This document shows positions 40,460 to 50,771 of a stretch of 64,000 nucleotides of DNA, piece by piece (within the stretch, counting starts at the first letter, position 1; every line of letters starts with the position of its first letter). This stretch comes from Enterococcus montenegrensis (GTDB taxonomy: Bacteria > Bacillota > Bacilli > Lactobacillales > Enterococcaceae), in the NCBI RefSeq assembly GCF_029983095.1, contig NZ_CP120467.1, positions 1,782,501 to 1,846,500 of the forward strand. The letters run 5' to 3'. The notes beneath the pieces are model-generated. The model ran no database searches. It was not told the DNA's origin and was given only the letters and a program-made list of their open reading frames with translations. Made by a program: the position numbers and the translations under genes.

Positions 40460-43147
40460 ATGAACTGGAAAAATAAGCTAAAGGTAGCAGAGAAAACGTA
40501 TCGTTATTGTGATTTGAAAAAGGTTTGTGCAACATTTAATAGCGACCTAAAAAAACTACCTTATGCAATTCGCATCCTTTTAGAAAGTGTCGCCCGTAAT
40601 GTAGACGAAGATATTACACAAACAGATGTAGCTGCTTTAGCCAATTGGCAAGCAGAAAAACCAACAGGAGTAATCCCCTTCAAAGCTGCCCGCGTCATTT
40701 TACAAGATTTTACCGGCGTTCCAGCTGTCGTAGACCTGGCCGCAATGCGAGATGCACTGGTAGCTCTTGGTGGCGATGCAAATCAAATTAATCCAGCCAT
40801 TCCTGTTTCTCTTGTAGTGGATCATTCCCTTCAAGTAGATTGCGCAAAATCTGCAGAAGCACTGAGTTATAACACTGCAAAAGAATTTGAACGTAACACT
40901 GAACGCTATCAATTTTTGAAATGGGCACAAAGTTCTTTTCAAAATTTCGAAGTAGTTCCGCCAGAAACTGGTATTATTCATCAAGTCAACATCGAAGCCT
41001 TGTCGAATGTTGTTTTGGTAAAAAAAGAAAATGATGCTGAAGATGCGCTTATTTTTCCTGACACACTACAAGGGACAGATTCCCACACCACTATGATCAA
41101 TGGCTTAGGTGTTTTAGGTTGGGGCGTGGGGGGAATTGAAGCAGAAGCAGCAATCTTAGGAGAAGCTTCTTATTTTCCAGCCCCAGAAGTTATTGGTGTA
41201 AATCTTTCTGGCACTTTAGCAGCCGGAACAACTGCAACTGATTTAGCATTGACGGTTACAGAAAAACTACGAAAAGAAAATGTGGTCGGAAAATTTGTTG
41301 AATTTTTTGGCAGTGGTTACAAAACGCTAAGTTTATCCGATCGCGCGACCATTGCCAACATGGCGCCAGAATACGGTGCCACTTGTGGCTATTGCCCCAT
41401 TGATGAAGAAACTTTAGCTTATTTAGCTCTAACCGGTCGTAACGAGAATTTAATTGCGCTAGTAAAAGACTATGCCATAGCTAACGGACTTTTTTTAAAC
41501 GATGCAGATAAAATAAACTACACCAAAGTAGTTGACTTAGATTTAAGCCAAGTTGAGCCATCATTAGCCGGACCTAAACGACCGCAAGACCGCATTGTCC
41601 TATCTAAAGCAGCCACAGATTTTAAAGAAAGCGTCAGTAGTACAGTTGGACCTAAAGGCTTTGGCCTGCCAGAAATTACATTAAATAAATCAGTGCCACT
41701 TATGACCTGTGACAATCAAACAAAATCTTTGCAAACTGGGGCAGTCGTATTAGCTGCTATTACTAGTTGTACCAATACGAGTAATCCCTCCGTCATGTTA
41801 GCAGCTGGCTTGTTAGCTAAAAAAGCAGTTGAAAAGGGTTTAACAGTACCAGACTATGTCAAAACTTCTCTTGCCCCAGGTTCAAAAATTGTAACAGCCT
41901 ATTTAACTAAAAGTGGTCTCTTACCTTATTTGGAAAAGTTAGGCTTTCACTTAGTAGGTTATGGCTGTACAACTTGCATCGGAAATTCAGGACCTTTACA
42001 AGAAAATGTTAGTCGCGCCATTGAGGAAAATGATCTTTTGACAGCTTCAGTCTTATCGGGAAATCGTAATTTTGAAGGACGTATTCACCCACTAATCAAA
42101 GCAAATTATCTGGCCTCTCCACCACTTGTCGTAGCCTATGCACTTGCAGGAACAATGCAAAAGGATTTGACGTGCGAACCATTAGGCTACGACGCTTGTG
42201 GAAATAATATTATGTTAAAAGATATTTGGCCAACAAGTGCAGAGATTAATCAAGCGATTGCTGATTTTATCAGTCCTAAAACTTTCAAGGCAGCCTATGG
42301 CAATCTTTTTGATGCAAACGAGCGTTGGAACGCTATTAAAACCTCTGCTAGTGATTGTTACACGTGGGAGGATGACTCAACTTATATCGCAAATCCACCA
42401 TTTTTTGACAATCTCAAAAAAGAGTTATCTGATGTTAGCAGCTTAACCAATTTAGCCGTTTTGGCAAAACTGGGCGATTCGGTTACAACCGATCATATTT
42501 CTCCTGCTGGTGCCATAGCACTGGATACTCCAGCGGGTCGTTACTTACAGACGCTTGGCGTTGGTGTTGCTGATTTTAATTCTTATGGTGCGCGTCGTGG
42601 TAATCATGAAATTATGATGCGGGGAACATTTGCCAATATTCGTTTGCAAAACCAATTAATACCAGAAAAAAGTGGTGGTTACACGCGATTGCAACCCACA
42701 GGTGAAGCGATGTCTATTTATGATGCTGCCATGTATTACCAGGGCAAAAATCAAGGTACCATTGTTTTAGCAGGAAAAGATTACGGAATGGGCTCTTCTC
42801 GTGATTGGGCGGCTAAAGGACCACAACTATTAGGAGTTAAAGCTGTTTTAGCCGAAAGTTTTGAACGGATTCATCGCAGCAACTTAGTGATGATGGGAAT
42901 TATTCCACTCGAATATCTTGCCAATCAAAATGCTTGTAGTCTGGGACTAGACGGTAGTGAGAATTTCAGTATTTTATTAAACAAAACACCACAAGTTGGC
43001 GCTATTGTTCCAATAGTCGCTAAAAAAAGTGATGGTAGCACAATCAATTTTTCTGCTAAATTACGTTTTGATGCACCAGCTGATATTCGTTATTGGCAAA
43101 ACCAAGGAATTTTACCTATGGTGATTCGTAAAAAATTAGACGCTTAA
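40460..43147 (+). CDS. acnA: Aconitate hydratase
   Basis: An 895-residue AcnA/CitB-type aconitase that isomerises citrate to isocitrate. The 4Fe-4S ligands are Cys437 (SCTNTSNPSVM), Cys503 and Cys506 (GCTTCIGNSGPL). TDSHTTMINGLGVLGWGVGG and GMGSSRDWAAKGP are also diagnostic. GGGGTG lies before ATG. It starts a two-gene unit with icd, 21 bases apart, and is divergent from citrate synthase. The three steps make 2-oxoglutarate, the precursor of glutamate. Most enterococci lack this set. Confidence 0.95.
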   Translation: MNWKNKLKVAEKTYRYCDLKKVCATFNSDLKKLPYAIRILLESVARNVDEDITQTDVAALANWQAEKPTGVIPFKAARVILQDFTGVPAVVDLAAMRDALVALGGDANQINPAIPVSLVVDHSLQVDCAKSAEALSYNTAKEFERNTERYQFLKWAQSSFQNFEVVPPETGIIHQVNIEALSNVVLVKKENDAEDALIFPDTLQGTDSHTTMINGLGVLGWGVGGIEAEAAILGEASYFPAPEVIGVNLSGTLAAGTTATDLALTVTEKLRKENVVGKFVEFFGSGYKTLSLSDRATIANMAPEYGATCGYCPIDEETLAYLALTGRNENLIALVKDYAIANGLFLNDADKINYTKVVDLDLSQVEPSLAGPKRPQDRIVLSKAATDFKESVSSTVGPKGFGLPEITLNKSVPLMTCDNQTKSLQTGAVVLAAITSCTNTSNPSVMLAAGLLAKKAVEKGLTVPDYVKTSLAPGSKIVTAYLTKSGLLPYLEKLGFHLVGYGCTTCIGNSGPLQENVSRAIEENDLLTASVLSGNRNFEGRIHPLIKANYLASPPLVVAYALAGTMQKDLTCEPLGYDACGNNIMLKDIWPTSAEINQAIADFISPKTFKAAYGNLFDANERWNAIKTSASDCYTWEDDSTYIANPPFFDNLKKELSDVSSLTNLAVLAKLGDSVTTDHISPAGAIALDTPAGRYLQTLGVGVADFNSYGARRGNHEIMMRGTFANIRLQNQLIPEKSGGYTRLQPTGEAMSIYDAAMYYQGKNQGTIVLAGKDYGMGSSRDWAAKGPQLLGVKAVLAESFERIHRSNLVMMGIIPLEYLANQNACSLGLDGSENFSILLNKTPQVGAIVPIVAKKSDGSTINFSAKLRFDAPADIRYWQNQGILPMVIRKKLDA

Positions 43148-43168
43148 AACATTTCATAGGAGGTATTC

Positions 43169-44434
43169 ATGGAAAAAATTTCAGTAGTAAACAAAAAATT
43201 ACAAATTCCAAATCATGTTGTTATTCCCTTTATAGAAGGCGATGGCATTGGTAAAGAGATCTGGCAGGCAACGTACCCTGTCATAGATGCCGCAGTCAAT
43301 AAGGCCTATCAAGGGCGCAAAAAAATTATTTGGCAAGAAGTTTTAGCTGGTGAGAAAGCCTTTGAAAAAACCGGTGAATGGTTACCAAAAGAAACATTAC
43401 ACGCAATTTATGAAGCAAAAGTTGCACTAAAAGGTCCCTTAACAACACCCGTGGGAGGCGGCATCCGCTCTTTAAATGTCGCTTTACGCCAAGAACTGGA
43501 TTTATTTGCTTGTGTGCGGCCAGTTCGCTACTTTACTGGCATACCAAGCCCGCTGAAAGAACCAGAAAAAACAGACATGGTGATTTTTCGTGAAAATACC
43601 GAAGATGTGTATGCTGGAATTGAATTTGAAAAAGATAGCCCTGAGGTTAAAGAATTAATTGAAATTTTAACAAACCAATTTGATGTAACAAAAATTCGTT
43701 TTCCCAAAACCAGTGCGATTGGAATTAAACCAATTTCAAAAGAAGGCAGTCAACGGTTAATTGGTGCAGCAATTGAGTATGCTATCACACAAAAATTACC
43801 AACCGTTACTTTAGTTCATAAAGGAAACATCATGAAATTTACCGAAGGCGGTTTTAAAAAATGGGGCTACGAACTGGCGGAAACAAAATATGCTGATTAT
43901 TGTTTTACAATGAATCAATACCAAAGTATCTTATTAAAAGATGGCAAAAAAGCAGCCACAAACGCGTTAAATGAAGCGATGACACATAAAATTATCGTCA
44001 ACGATGTTATCGCTGATAATTTTTTACAACAAATTTTACTAAATCCCGCTAATTTTTCTGTTATCGCTACCTGCAATTTAAATGGTGACTACATTTCTGA
44101 CGCACTAGCAGCGCAAGTGGGCGGGATTGGAATTGCCCCAGGTGCTAACATTAACTGCAATACCGGGCATGCTATTTTTGAAGCGACCCACGGGACTGCG
44201 CCAGATATTGCGGGCTTAGGAAAAGCCAATCCTTGTTCATTATTACTTTCTGCTGTCATGCTGCTCGATTATTTAGACTGCTCTAAAGCGGGTGCTTTAA
44301 TCACAGCTGCCATTGAAAAAGCTCTGGCACAAGGTTACGTAACTGCTGATTTTGCTGCGATGTTACCTGCAGCAACTTTACAAACGACAGCACAATTCGG
44401 TGCTCATTTGCACAAGCTTATTGAAGAAGCATAA
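43169..44434 (+). CDS. icd: Isocitrate dehydrogenase, predicted NAD-dependent
   Basis: A 421-residue homodimeric-type isocitrate dehydrogenase. Substrate-binding residues appear in [13 protein letters not shown] (Ser101, Asn103, Arg107), and [21 protein letters not shown] is conserved. In the coenzyme loop HGTAPDIAG, Asp346 and Ile347 replace the Lys-Tyr pair that NADP enzymes such as that of E. coli use for the 2'-phosphate. Asp-Ile is the pair typical of NAD enzymes. AGGAGG lies before ATG. Second gene after acnA. Confidence 0.94.
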   Translation: MEKISVVNKKLQIPNHVVIPFIEGDGIGKEIWQATYPVIDAAVNKAYQGRKKIIWQEVLAGEKAFEKTGEWLPKETLHAIYEAKVALKGPLTTPVGGGIRSLNVALRQELDLFACVRPVRYFTGIPSPLKEPEKTDMVIFRENTEDVYAGIEFEKDSPEVKELIEILTNQFDVTKIRFPKTSAIGIKPISKEGSQRLIGAAIEYAITQKLPTVTLVHKGNIMKFTEGGFKKWGYELAETKYADYCFTMNQYQSILLKDGKKAATNALNEAMTHKIIVNDVIADNFLQQILLNPANFSVIATCNLNGDYISDALAAQVGGIGIAPGANINCNTGHAIFEATHGTAPDIAGLGKANPCSLLLSAVMLLDYLDCSKAGALITAAIEKALAQGYVTADFAAMLPAATLQTTAQFGAHLHKLIEEA

Positions 44435-44455
44435 TACAGCAAAATTTTGATAAAA

Positions 44456-44488
44456 CAAAAACCCCGACCAAAAAGGTCGGGATTTTTT
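44456..44488 (+). terminator. Bidirectional terminator between icd and liaZ
   Basis: CCCGACC/GGTCGGG stem with a 5-base A loop, flanked by A and T runs. Confidence 0.92.
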
Positions 44489-44849
44489 AATCATCTTGAT
44501 ATTTTTGCATATTGTGTTCCGTTACGATCATATTTACCAACGACATAATTACAGCCACCATAATCGCAGCGCCAAAAGATGAAAAACCAAAGTTCATTTC
44601 ACCAACAAAAGTTGACGTTAACTTTAACATTGCTGCATTTATGACAAAACTGAAAAGGCCCAGTGTCAAAAACGTCAAAGGTAGTGACAATAGCGAAAGA
44701 ATCGGCTTTACAAAGCCATTTAAAATGGACAAAACGAAACTCGCGACTAAAGCCATGAGCCAACTACTAACATGAACCATCCCTGGCAGTAAAACTGCCA
44801 GGGCAATAAACGTCAATGTATTCACTACTAAACGTTGGAAGTAAGTCAT
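44487..44849 (-). CDS. liaZ: LiaZ/YvlD-type membrane protein (phage holin 4 superfamily fold)
   Basis: A 120-residue protein with four membrane segments. SFVLSILNGFVKPILSLLSLPLTFLTLGLF-like segments place it in the YvlD family, annotated by domain as phage holin family 4; it is a chromosomal membrane protein and not a phage gene. Its start overlaps the liaY stop by one base (TAATG). With liaY and liaX it forms the three-gene set seen in E. faecalis, where LiaX and partners respond to daptomycin and antimicrobial peptides. Confidence 0.87.
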   Translation of the reverse strand: MTYFQRLVVNTLTFIALAVLLPGMVHVSSWLMALVASFVLSILNGFVKPILSLLSLPLTFLTLGLFSFVINAAMLKLTSTFVGEMNFGFSSFGAAIMVAVIMSLVNMIVTEHNMQKYQDD

Positions 44850-45154
44850 TAGAAATCACTCCAATCGTCATCGTCAATTTTTTCAGCTGGTTTTCTTGGA
44901 CGTTCTTTAGGCTCACTGTAATTTGGATGATAGTTGCGTTTTGATTGTCCATAACCACTTTGATTACTACGCCCAGAAGGCATGATAATCGCCAGGATAA
45001 TATATAAAGGAATTGTTGAGCCAACACCAAACAAAGTGAAGAACACAAAGATTACACGTACGATGGTTGGATCAATGCCGAAGAATTCAGCAATTCCTCC
45101 CAAAGTTCCTGTCAACACAACATTATTACTTGATTTTGTCAGTCTTTTTTTCAT
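44849..45154 (-). CDS. liaY: LiaY, PspC-domain membrane protein
   Basis: A 101-residue PspC-domain protein: basic N-terminus, NVVLTGTLGGIAEFFGID, then a membrane segment VRVIFVFFTLFGVGSTIPLY and IPLYIILAIIMP, followed by a hydrophilic tail of about 40 residues ending in an acidic IDDDDWSDF. Two adjacent ATG codons (45157, 45154) follow AGAGG; I use the second, at eight-base spacing. Middle gene of liaX-liaY-liaZ. PspC proteins work in envelope stress. Confidence 0.87.
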   Translation of the reverse strand: MKKRLTKSSNNVVLTGTLGGIAEFFGIDPTIVRVIFVFFTLFGVGSTIPLYIILAIIMPSGRSNQSGYGQSKRNYHPNYSEPKERPRKPAEKIDDDDWSDF

Positions 45155-45211
45155 CATTCTCACCTCTATCCTCTATATAATACACTAGCATGTTTTGATT
45201 TGTCTTTTGTT

Positions 45212-46732
45212 TTAATCGGCATCTTTCAAGAAGATATTGCCAGTTGTAGTCGTTAATTCTACATGGGCAACTTCATCTTCACTGATACGACGAAATTGTA
45301 GCATTTGATTCATTTTTTCTTTTTTCTCTCTGACAACATCATAAGCTGACATTCGTGAATTAATACTCCCCAAACTTGTTCTGGCATTTCCTTCCACACC
45401 CAGTGTTGGTGGTAAAGCAATTTTAACATTGCCATTTACAGAGCTGGCATTCGCTTTTTTCAAATTATTTTCTTTAAAAGTTAAGCGAACATCACCATTA
45501 ACCAAGGAGACTCCTAATGTTTGCGGTGTAGTCGTCATCGTTACAGTCCCGTTGACTGTTTCAATAATACTATCTAGAATGCTACCTTTAAATACATCAA
45601 TTGCGCCATTGACGCCTTCAATTTCCAGCATTGTGGCATTAACCGTTTGAAATTCAATGTTTCCGTTAGTTGATTTCGTATAAACATCTTTTGCATCCAA
45701 TTCTTTAACGGTCACATCCCCATTTAATAAACGGATTGAAACATGATCGTAAATTCGTTTTGGTAAATAGAAGACTAAATCAGCCCGTACTCGTTTATTG
45801 GGCACTTGAAAAGAGATATGTTCATCATCCACATCAATTTTACTGCGAGCTTCAAACGCTTCAAAAGGTGTTGCTTCATTCATTTTGCCGTAGAGTTTAA
45901 TTTTAGCATCTACTTTGACGCTGTCTTCTTCCCACATTTCAAAACGAATATTTCCGTTTGCAACTTTAACATCCAAAATGCTAGCTGCTGTTTCAGGGTA
46001 TTCAAATGTGTGTTCAAATTTTGTAGTCGCCACACCAGGAACTTTTAAATTGATATCTTTCCACTCCACGTTATCATTCACAGTTTCTGAAACGGTTTGG
46101 AAAGTTTGCTTTAAAAATCGACCTAAGTGGGTTCCTGCTTCAGCCATTTTTTCTCCAGCTTGATTGATTGCATCAGTTGCTTGTTCTTTCCAATCATCTG
46201 GTAAATCAATTTTAGCCGAAATCTTATCTTTGGCTTCTTGCCATTGATCTTTTTTAATGTCTTTTAATTGTGCTTCTAACGCAACTTTTTCCGCAATCAA
46301 ATCATCTAAAGAAGATTCTAAATCTTTAATATCTTCTTCTAGCAATTGACGTTCGGCTACTTCTGCCTCACTTAATATTTCCAACTCTTCTTTTGTGTTG
46401 TACTCCATTAAAGCGTGGCGAACTTCGGTTAGTTGGTCTTTGACACCCGCAATTTCTACATTTAGTTCATCTAGTTCAGCCGAAGCTTTGCCCGCTTCTG
46501 TGGCTAAATTATCTAAAATATCTTCAACTTCTTTTTCGGCAGCTGATTTTTCATCAGCAGTATCATGGTTATCTTCTACAGTATTGGCATTATCGGCATG
46601 AATTGTTTTACTAGCCTGCTTGATTTGTTTTTCGTCTCTGGCAGTTGCCATGCTTTCCAGCAAATCCAAGGCTTCTTCCGTTGAAAGCACACCTTTTTTC
46701 ACTAAATCCAAAATTCGTTCTCTTTCATTCAT
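45212..46732 (-). CDS. liaX: LiaX, DUF4097 envelope-stress surface protein
   Basis: A 506-residue protein. The N-terminus MNERERILDLVKKGVLSTEE is a SHOCT-like segment, residues about 50-210 are long acidic coiled-coil helix, and residues about 220-500 are repeating beta strands (DUF4097) with recurrent VNGxV/NGNI motifs, as in LiaX/YvlB. In E. faecalis LiaX is exposed or released and modulates the response to daptomycin and LL-37. No signal peptide is seen. The ATG 46732 has AAGGAGG upstream; the longer frame has no support. First gene of liaXYZ. The liaFSR regulators are not in the window. Confidence 0.9.
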   Translation of the reverse strand: MNERERILDLVKKGVLSTEEALDLLESMATARDEKQIKQASKTIHADNANTVEDNHDTADEKSAAEKEVEDILDNLATEAGKASAELDELNVEIAGVKDQLTEVRHALMEYNTKEELEILSEAEVAERQLLEEDIKDLESSLDDLIAEKVALEAQLKDIKKDQWQEAKDKISAKIDLPDDWKEQATDAINQAGEKMAEAGTHLGRFLKQTFQTVSETVNDNVEWKDINLKVPGVATTKFEHTFEYPETAASILDVKVANGNIRFEMWEEDSVKVDAKIKLYGKMNEATPFEAFEARSKIDVDDEHISFQVPNKRVRADLVFYLPKRIYDHVSIRLLNGDVTVKELDAKDVYTKSTNGNIEFQTVNATMLEIEGVNGAIDVFKGSILDSIIETVNGTVTMTTTPQTLGVSLVNGDVRLTFKENNLKKANASSVNGNVKIALPPTLGVEGNARTSLGSINSRMSAYDVVREKKEKMNQMLQFRRISEDEVAHVELTTTTGNIFLKDAD

Positions 46733-46779
46733 GGAAATTGCCTCCTTAATTATTATTTGCAAGTTTTCCTTACACGTAT

Positions 46780-46820
46780 ATTATGCCTTCTTTACGCCAA
46801 CTTGTCATAGGACTTAAGAC
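46780..46820 (-). promoter_or_regulatory. liaXYZ promoter with candidate LiaR-type operator
   Basis: ATGACA and CATAAT with 17-base spacing (46780-46808, minus strand). GTCTTAAGTCCTATGAC (46804-46820) overlaps the -35 and has a dyad-like TTAAG core; a LiaR site here is an inference from gene content. Confidence 0.5.
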
Positions 46821-46951
46821 GTAACTTTTTCTCCACCTCAAGCCAAAGTTTCTTACACTACTAAAAACACTTGAAAAAAGCTATCAAAAGATTGTAACTG
46901 GGATTCAAACAGGATAAAATAACGGTAAACAAAGAAAATGAGGGAATTTTA

Positions 46952-48238
46952 ATGGCTAATAAATCATCACCAAACGCCAGTTTAAACTGGCAAAAAAACA
47001 TTATCTTCTTTTTATCTGGGCAATTTTTATCAGGGATTACCAGTATGGTCGTACAATACGCCATTATCTGGTATTTAACTGAAAAAACCGGTTCCGCAAC
47101 AGTATTAAGTTTTGCGACTTTACTAGGGATGCTACCAATGGTTTTATTGAGTCCTTTTGTTGGCCCTTTTGTCGATCGCTTAAATAAGAAAAAATTACTC
47201 ATTGTAACCGACTTAATCGTAGCCATGTTTGCCTTACTTTTATCTTTTGTTGGCACCTTTACCAAAGAGTTTCCTTTGTGGCTGGTTTTTGTTTCTTTAT
47301 TTATCCGTTCTGTCGCACAAACCTTTCAAATGCCTACAATTCAATCTATTTTGCCAACTATGGTACCAGAAACAGAGCTTACCCGAGTCAACGGGCAACT
47401 TGGGATGGTCAGTTCAGCTAATATGATTATTGCCCCTGCCTTAGGCGCTTATTTATTTGCTGTTATCCCGATGAATTTTTTAATTTTATTAGATGTTTTA
47501 GGTGCTGTTTTAGGGATTAGTCTACTGTTACAAGTTACAATTCCTAAAATTAAAACGCAAGGAGAAGCGGTCCATCTTTTAACTGACAATAAGTTGGGGT
47601 TTAAACTTTTAATTGAAAATAAAGGTTTGTGGGCCATTACTTTAATCGGTACATTTTTTACTCTGCTTTTTATGCCGGCTGTAAGTATGTATCCTCTCAT
47701 GACGTTAAACTATTTTCAAGGAACAATTCAACAAGCTGGTTTAATTGAAGTCATTTATTCTGTCGGAATGTTAGCTGGTGGGATTGTAATCGGGATTTTT
47801 GGCAAATGGCAAGATCGCATGAAGCCAATCTTACTAGCTTATTTTATTATCGGAATTAGCTACATTATCTGTGGTTATCTCCCAGGAAATCAAAAGGGCT
47901 TCTTTTACTTCATTTTATTAAACGCTCTTTGTGGTCTAGCCACACCTTTTTTCAACACTTTATTAATGGCCATGATTCAACAAAGTTATAAACCGCAATA
48001 TTTAGGTCGGGTTTTAGGCGTGCTAAACGCCATTATGAGTATCACTGGACCGGTGGGTTTAATTTTTGCTGGCCCTTTAGCCGATCAATTGGGCGTTGAA
48101 AAATTATTTTTAATCGCTGGAGTTGGTACGGTGCTGTGTGGTTTGATAAACTTGTTTTTACCTGTAGCCCGCAATTATGATCAGACTTTAAAGGCCGCCC
48201 TTGCTAATGAAAAACAGCCAGAAGTTGACGGTGATTAA
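46952..48238 (+). CDS. MFS transporter (drug efflux-like)
   Basis: A 428-residue permease with about 12 membrane segments. The first loop has FVGPFVDRLNKKKLLIVTD, the MFS motif A variant, and the sequence style (QYAIIWYLTEKTGSATVLS) resembles the MefA/EntS-like efflux subgroup. GAGGG lies before ATG. It is divergent from liaX and is a single gene with its own terminator. Substrate unknown; macrolide export cannot be assumed. Confidence 0.85.
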   Translation: MANKSSPNASLNWQKNIIFFLSGQFLSGITSMVVQYAIIWYLTEKTGSATVLSFATLLGMLPMVLLSPFVGPFVDRLNKKKLLIVTDLIVAMFALLLSFVGTFTKEFPLWLVFVSLFIRSVAQTFQMPTIQSILPTMVPETELTRVNGQLGMVSSANMIIAPALGAYLFAVIPMNFLILLDVLGAVLGISLLLQVTIPKIKTQGEAVHLLTDNKLGFKLLIENKGLWAITLIGTFFTLLFMPAVSMYPLMTLNYFQGTIQQAGLIEVIYSVGMLAGGIVIGIFGKWQDRMKPILLAYFIIGISYIICGYLPGNQKGFFYFILLNALCGLATPFFNTLLMAMIQQSYKPQYLGRVLGVLNAIMSITGPVGLIFAGPLADQLGVEKLFLIAGVGTVLCGLINLFLPVARNYDQTLKAALANEKQPEVDGD

Positions 48239-48275
48239 AACGAGCACCGCTACTTAGCTTTCATACTTACAAAAT

Positions 48276-48336
48276 AAAAACACCAACAAATCATCGCCAA
48301 GCAAAATTACCTGCAAAGCTGAATTGTGGTGTTTTT
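48276..48336 (+). terminator. Terminator of the MFS gene
   Basis: AAAAACACCA and TGGTGTTTTT arms with a long loop. Confidence 0.7.
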
Positions 48337-48424
48337 AGTATGGTTAGAAATTCAAGTTACTAAAATCAAAAAATTCTAAAACTGACGTCATGACAGCAAG
48401 AAAAGTTTAGCTTAGTATTTTTAT

Positions 48425-49102
48425 TTAGAAGCTCTCATCATGATTGGAATTTAATTCGGTGATTTTCCCGGTCGCAAGATAAACAATCCATTCACAAATA
48501 TTGGTTACATAATCCCCAATTCGTTCCAAATATTGGGCAACTGACAAATAGTCGGTACCACTGATGACAGTTTCAGGATTTTCTTTCATGCTGATGATGG
48601 TTTTTTCATAAATCGAAGCATAGTAATCGTTGATCCGCTGATCCATTTGTGCAATCATACGGGCATCTTTTTCATTGGTTTTAACGTAGGCAACTAAAAC
48701 ATTATCTACCATTTTCTTGACGTAGTCAGACATGTCAGAAATATCTTTTTCAATTTCCGCAATCCGTGTTTCACCTTTTACGCGAATCGTTGATTTTGCA
48801 ATTGAAACAGCATGGTCAGCCATTCTTTCTAAATCAGAACTTGCTTTCATGACCGTGATGATCATACGCAAATCGGTAGTTACTGGTTGTTGTAAGGCAA
48901 TCATTTCAAAACTTTTTTTCTCTAGTTTTACTTCCATGTCGTTGATGGCTTCATCATTGTCGATTACTTCATTTGCCAGCTCTTTATCGTGCTTAATAAA
49001 AGCTCGCACGGATTTATGAACAGCAGAACTCACCATCATTCCCATTTCATAAAACTGGTTATGCAAGTTTAATAATTCTTCTTCAAATTGTGTCCGTAAC
49101 AT
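48425..49102 (-). CDS. phoU: Phosphate transport regulator PhoU
   Basis: A 225-residue helical protein with the two repeated PhoU domains; ELANEVIDNDEAINDMEVKLEK and the second-half repeat around ARMIAQMDQRINDYYASIYEK carry the metal-binding Asp/Glu pattern. It modulates Pst and the PhoR sensor. AGGAGGG lies before ATG 49102; the 29-codon longer frame overlaps pstB and has no ribosome site. Last gene of pstC-pstA-pstB-pstB-phoU. Confidence 0.94.
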   Translation of the reverse strand: MLRTQFEEELLNLHNQFYEMGMMVSSAVHKSVRAFIKHDKELANEVIDNDEAINDMEVKLEKKSFEMIALQQPVTTDLRMIITVMKASSDLERMADHAVSIAKSTIRVKGETRIAEIEKDISDMSDYVKKMVDNVLVAYVKTNEKDARMIAQMDQRINDYYASIYEKTIISMKENPETVISGTDYLSVAQYLERIGDYVTNICEWIVYLATGKITELNSNHDESF

Positions 49103-49112
49103 GTTTTCCCTC

Positions 49113-49871
49113 CTAGCCAAATCTTCCTGAGATATAGTCTTCTGTTTCTTTTTTACCCGGTTGTAAAAAGATTTTCTTTGTATCGTCAAATTCGATTAAA
49201 TTACCATCTAAGAAAAAGGCTGTCTTATCTGAAATTCGCGATGCCTGTGACATGTTATGAGTAACCATAATCATAGTATAGTTTTCTTTTAGTTCTAACA
49301 ACGTATTTTCAATCTTCCCTGAAGAAATTGGATCTAGTGCACTAGTAGGCTCATCCAATAAAATAATTTCAGGATTTACAGCTAATACGCGGGCGATACA
49401 AACCCGTTGTTGTTGACCGCCAGACAAAGATAAAGCACTGGTATGTAGTTTATCTTTGACATCATCCCATACAGAAGCCGCTTTTAAACTTTCCTCAACT
49501 ACTTGATCGAGTTTTTGTTTATCTTTTTCACCCTTTAATTTTAACCCATAAATAACGTTTTCGTAAATCGAAAAAGGAAAAGGATTAGGTTGTTGGAAAA
49601 CCATGCCGATTTCTTTTCTCAATTCAACCGTATCTTGTTTTGGCGCATAAATATCTTTTCCTTTATAGATGACATTACCAGTAATCGTCACGTTTGGAAT
49701 TAGATCATTCATCCGGTTTAAAGAACGCAGATATGTTGACTTGCCGCAACCGGAAGGTCCGATCATCGCAGTAATTTCACCTTTATTAATTGCAAGGGAT
49801 ATCCCTTTTAAAGCTTCTTTTTCACCGTAGTACAAGTGTAAATCTTTTGACTGGATTATTACATCTGACAT
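49113..49871 (-). CDS. pstB: Phosphate ABC transporter ATPase PstB (copy 1)
   Basis: A 252-residue ATPase of the Pst phosphate importer. Walker [21 protein letters not shown], signature LSGGQQQR and Walker [13 protein letters not shown] are all intact. It lies 10 bases before phoU and 32 bases after another pstB; two pstB genes are usual in Lactobacillales. GGAGG lies before ATG. Confidence 0.95.
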   Translation of the reverse strand: MSDVIIQSKDLHLYYGEKEALKGISLAINKGEITAMIGPSGCGKSTYLRSLNRMNDLIPNVTITGNVIYKGKDIYAPKQDTVELRKEIGMVFQQPNPFPFSIYENVIYGLKLKGEKDKQKLDQVVEESLKAASVWDDVKDKLHTSALSLSGGQQQRVCIARVLAVNPEIILLDEPTSALDPISSGKIENTLLELKENYTMIMVTHNMSQASRISDKTAFFLDGNLIEFDDTKKIFLQPGKKETEDYISGRFG

Positions 49872-49903
49872 TTTATTCCTCCATAATCCTATTAAACTTG
49901 CTG

Positions 49904-50710
49904 TTAACCAAAGTGCCCGGAAACATAATCTTCGGTAGCTTTAATTTTCGGCCGCGTAAAGATTTTACGGGTTTCATCGTATTCAATCGCTTTGCCCAAG
50001 TAGAAAAATGATGTGTAATCACTAATTCGGGCAGCTTGTTGCATATTGTGTGTCACGATAATAATCGTATAGTTTTCTTTTAAGTTTACTAACGTTTCTT
50101 CAACCGTACCGGTTGAAATTGGATCTAGGGCACTGGCAGGTTCATCCAACAATAAAATGTCTGGTTTCATCGCAATCGCTCTTGCAATACACAAGCGTTG
50201 TTGTTGGCCCCCAGATAACGCCAAGGCACTTTTATTCAAACTATCCTTAACTTGATCCCATAAAGCGGCTTGTTTCAAACTAGTTTCTACAATTTCATCT
50301 AATTTTTTCTTGTCTTTTTCACCATGACGCTTTAAGGCAAAGGTAATATTTTCATAAATAGATTTTGAAAAAGGGTTGGGACGTTGAAATACCATGCCAA
50401 TCCTTTTACGCATTTCATACACATCAACGTTTGGTTGATTAACATCTACGCCTTTATACATAATTTTACCGGTAACTTTCGTATTGGCAATACCGTCATT
50501 CATCCGATTTAATGAGCGTAGATAGGTTGATTTACCGCAACCAGAAGGTCCGATTAAAGCAGTAATCTTATTTTTTTCAAATTCTAAATCGACACCTTTA
50601 ATCGCTTCGTTTTGACCATACCAAACATGTAAGTCATCTGTATATAAAGCTTTTTCTTGGTTTTCATTTAATGTAATAATGTGGCGATCTTCTAAATTAT
50701 AGGCACTCAT
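49904..50710 (-). CDS. pstB: Phosphate ABC transporter ATPase PstB (copy 2)
   Basis: A 268-residue PstB with a 20-residue N-terminal extension relative to its neighbour. Walker [21 protein letters not shown], signature LSGGQQQR and Walker [13 protein letters not shown] are intact, so both copies look active and may pair or substitute. AAGGAG lies before ATG. Follows pstA by 61 bases. Confidence 0.95.
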   Translation of the reverse strand: MSAYNLEDRHIITLNENQEKALYTDDLHVWYGQNEAIKGVDLEFEKNKITALIGPSGCGKSTYLRSLNRMNDGIANTKVTGKIMYKGVDVNQPNVDVYEMRKRIGMVFQRPNPFSKSIYENITFALKRHGEKDKKKLDEIVETSLKQAALWDQVKDSLNKSALALSGGQQQRLCIARAIAMKPDILLLDEPASALDPISTGTVEETLVNLKENYTIIIVTHNMQQAARISDYTSFFYLGKAIEYDETRKIFTRPKIKATEDYVSGHFG

Positions 50711-50771
50711 AACATTTCTCCTTGTTTAAAATGTAAGGATTTTTTCTGTCTTATTGTTAATTGGACACATT

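Noticed and set aside
44487..44849. Phage holin, hinting at a prophage remnant
   Set aside because: The protein belongs to the YvlD/LiaZ family, is coupled to a PspC gene and liaX, and no other phage gene is near.
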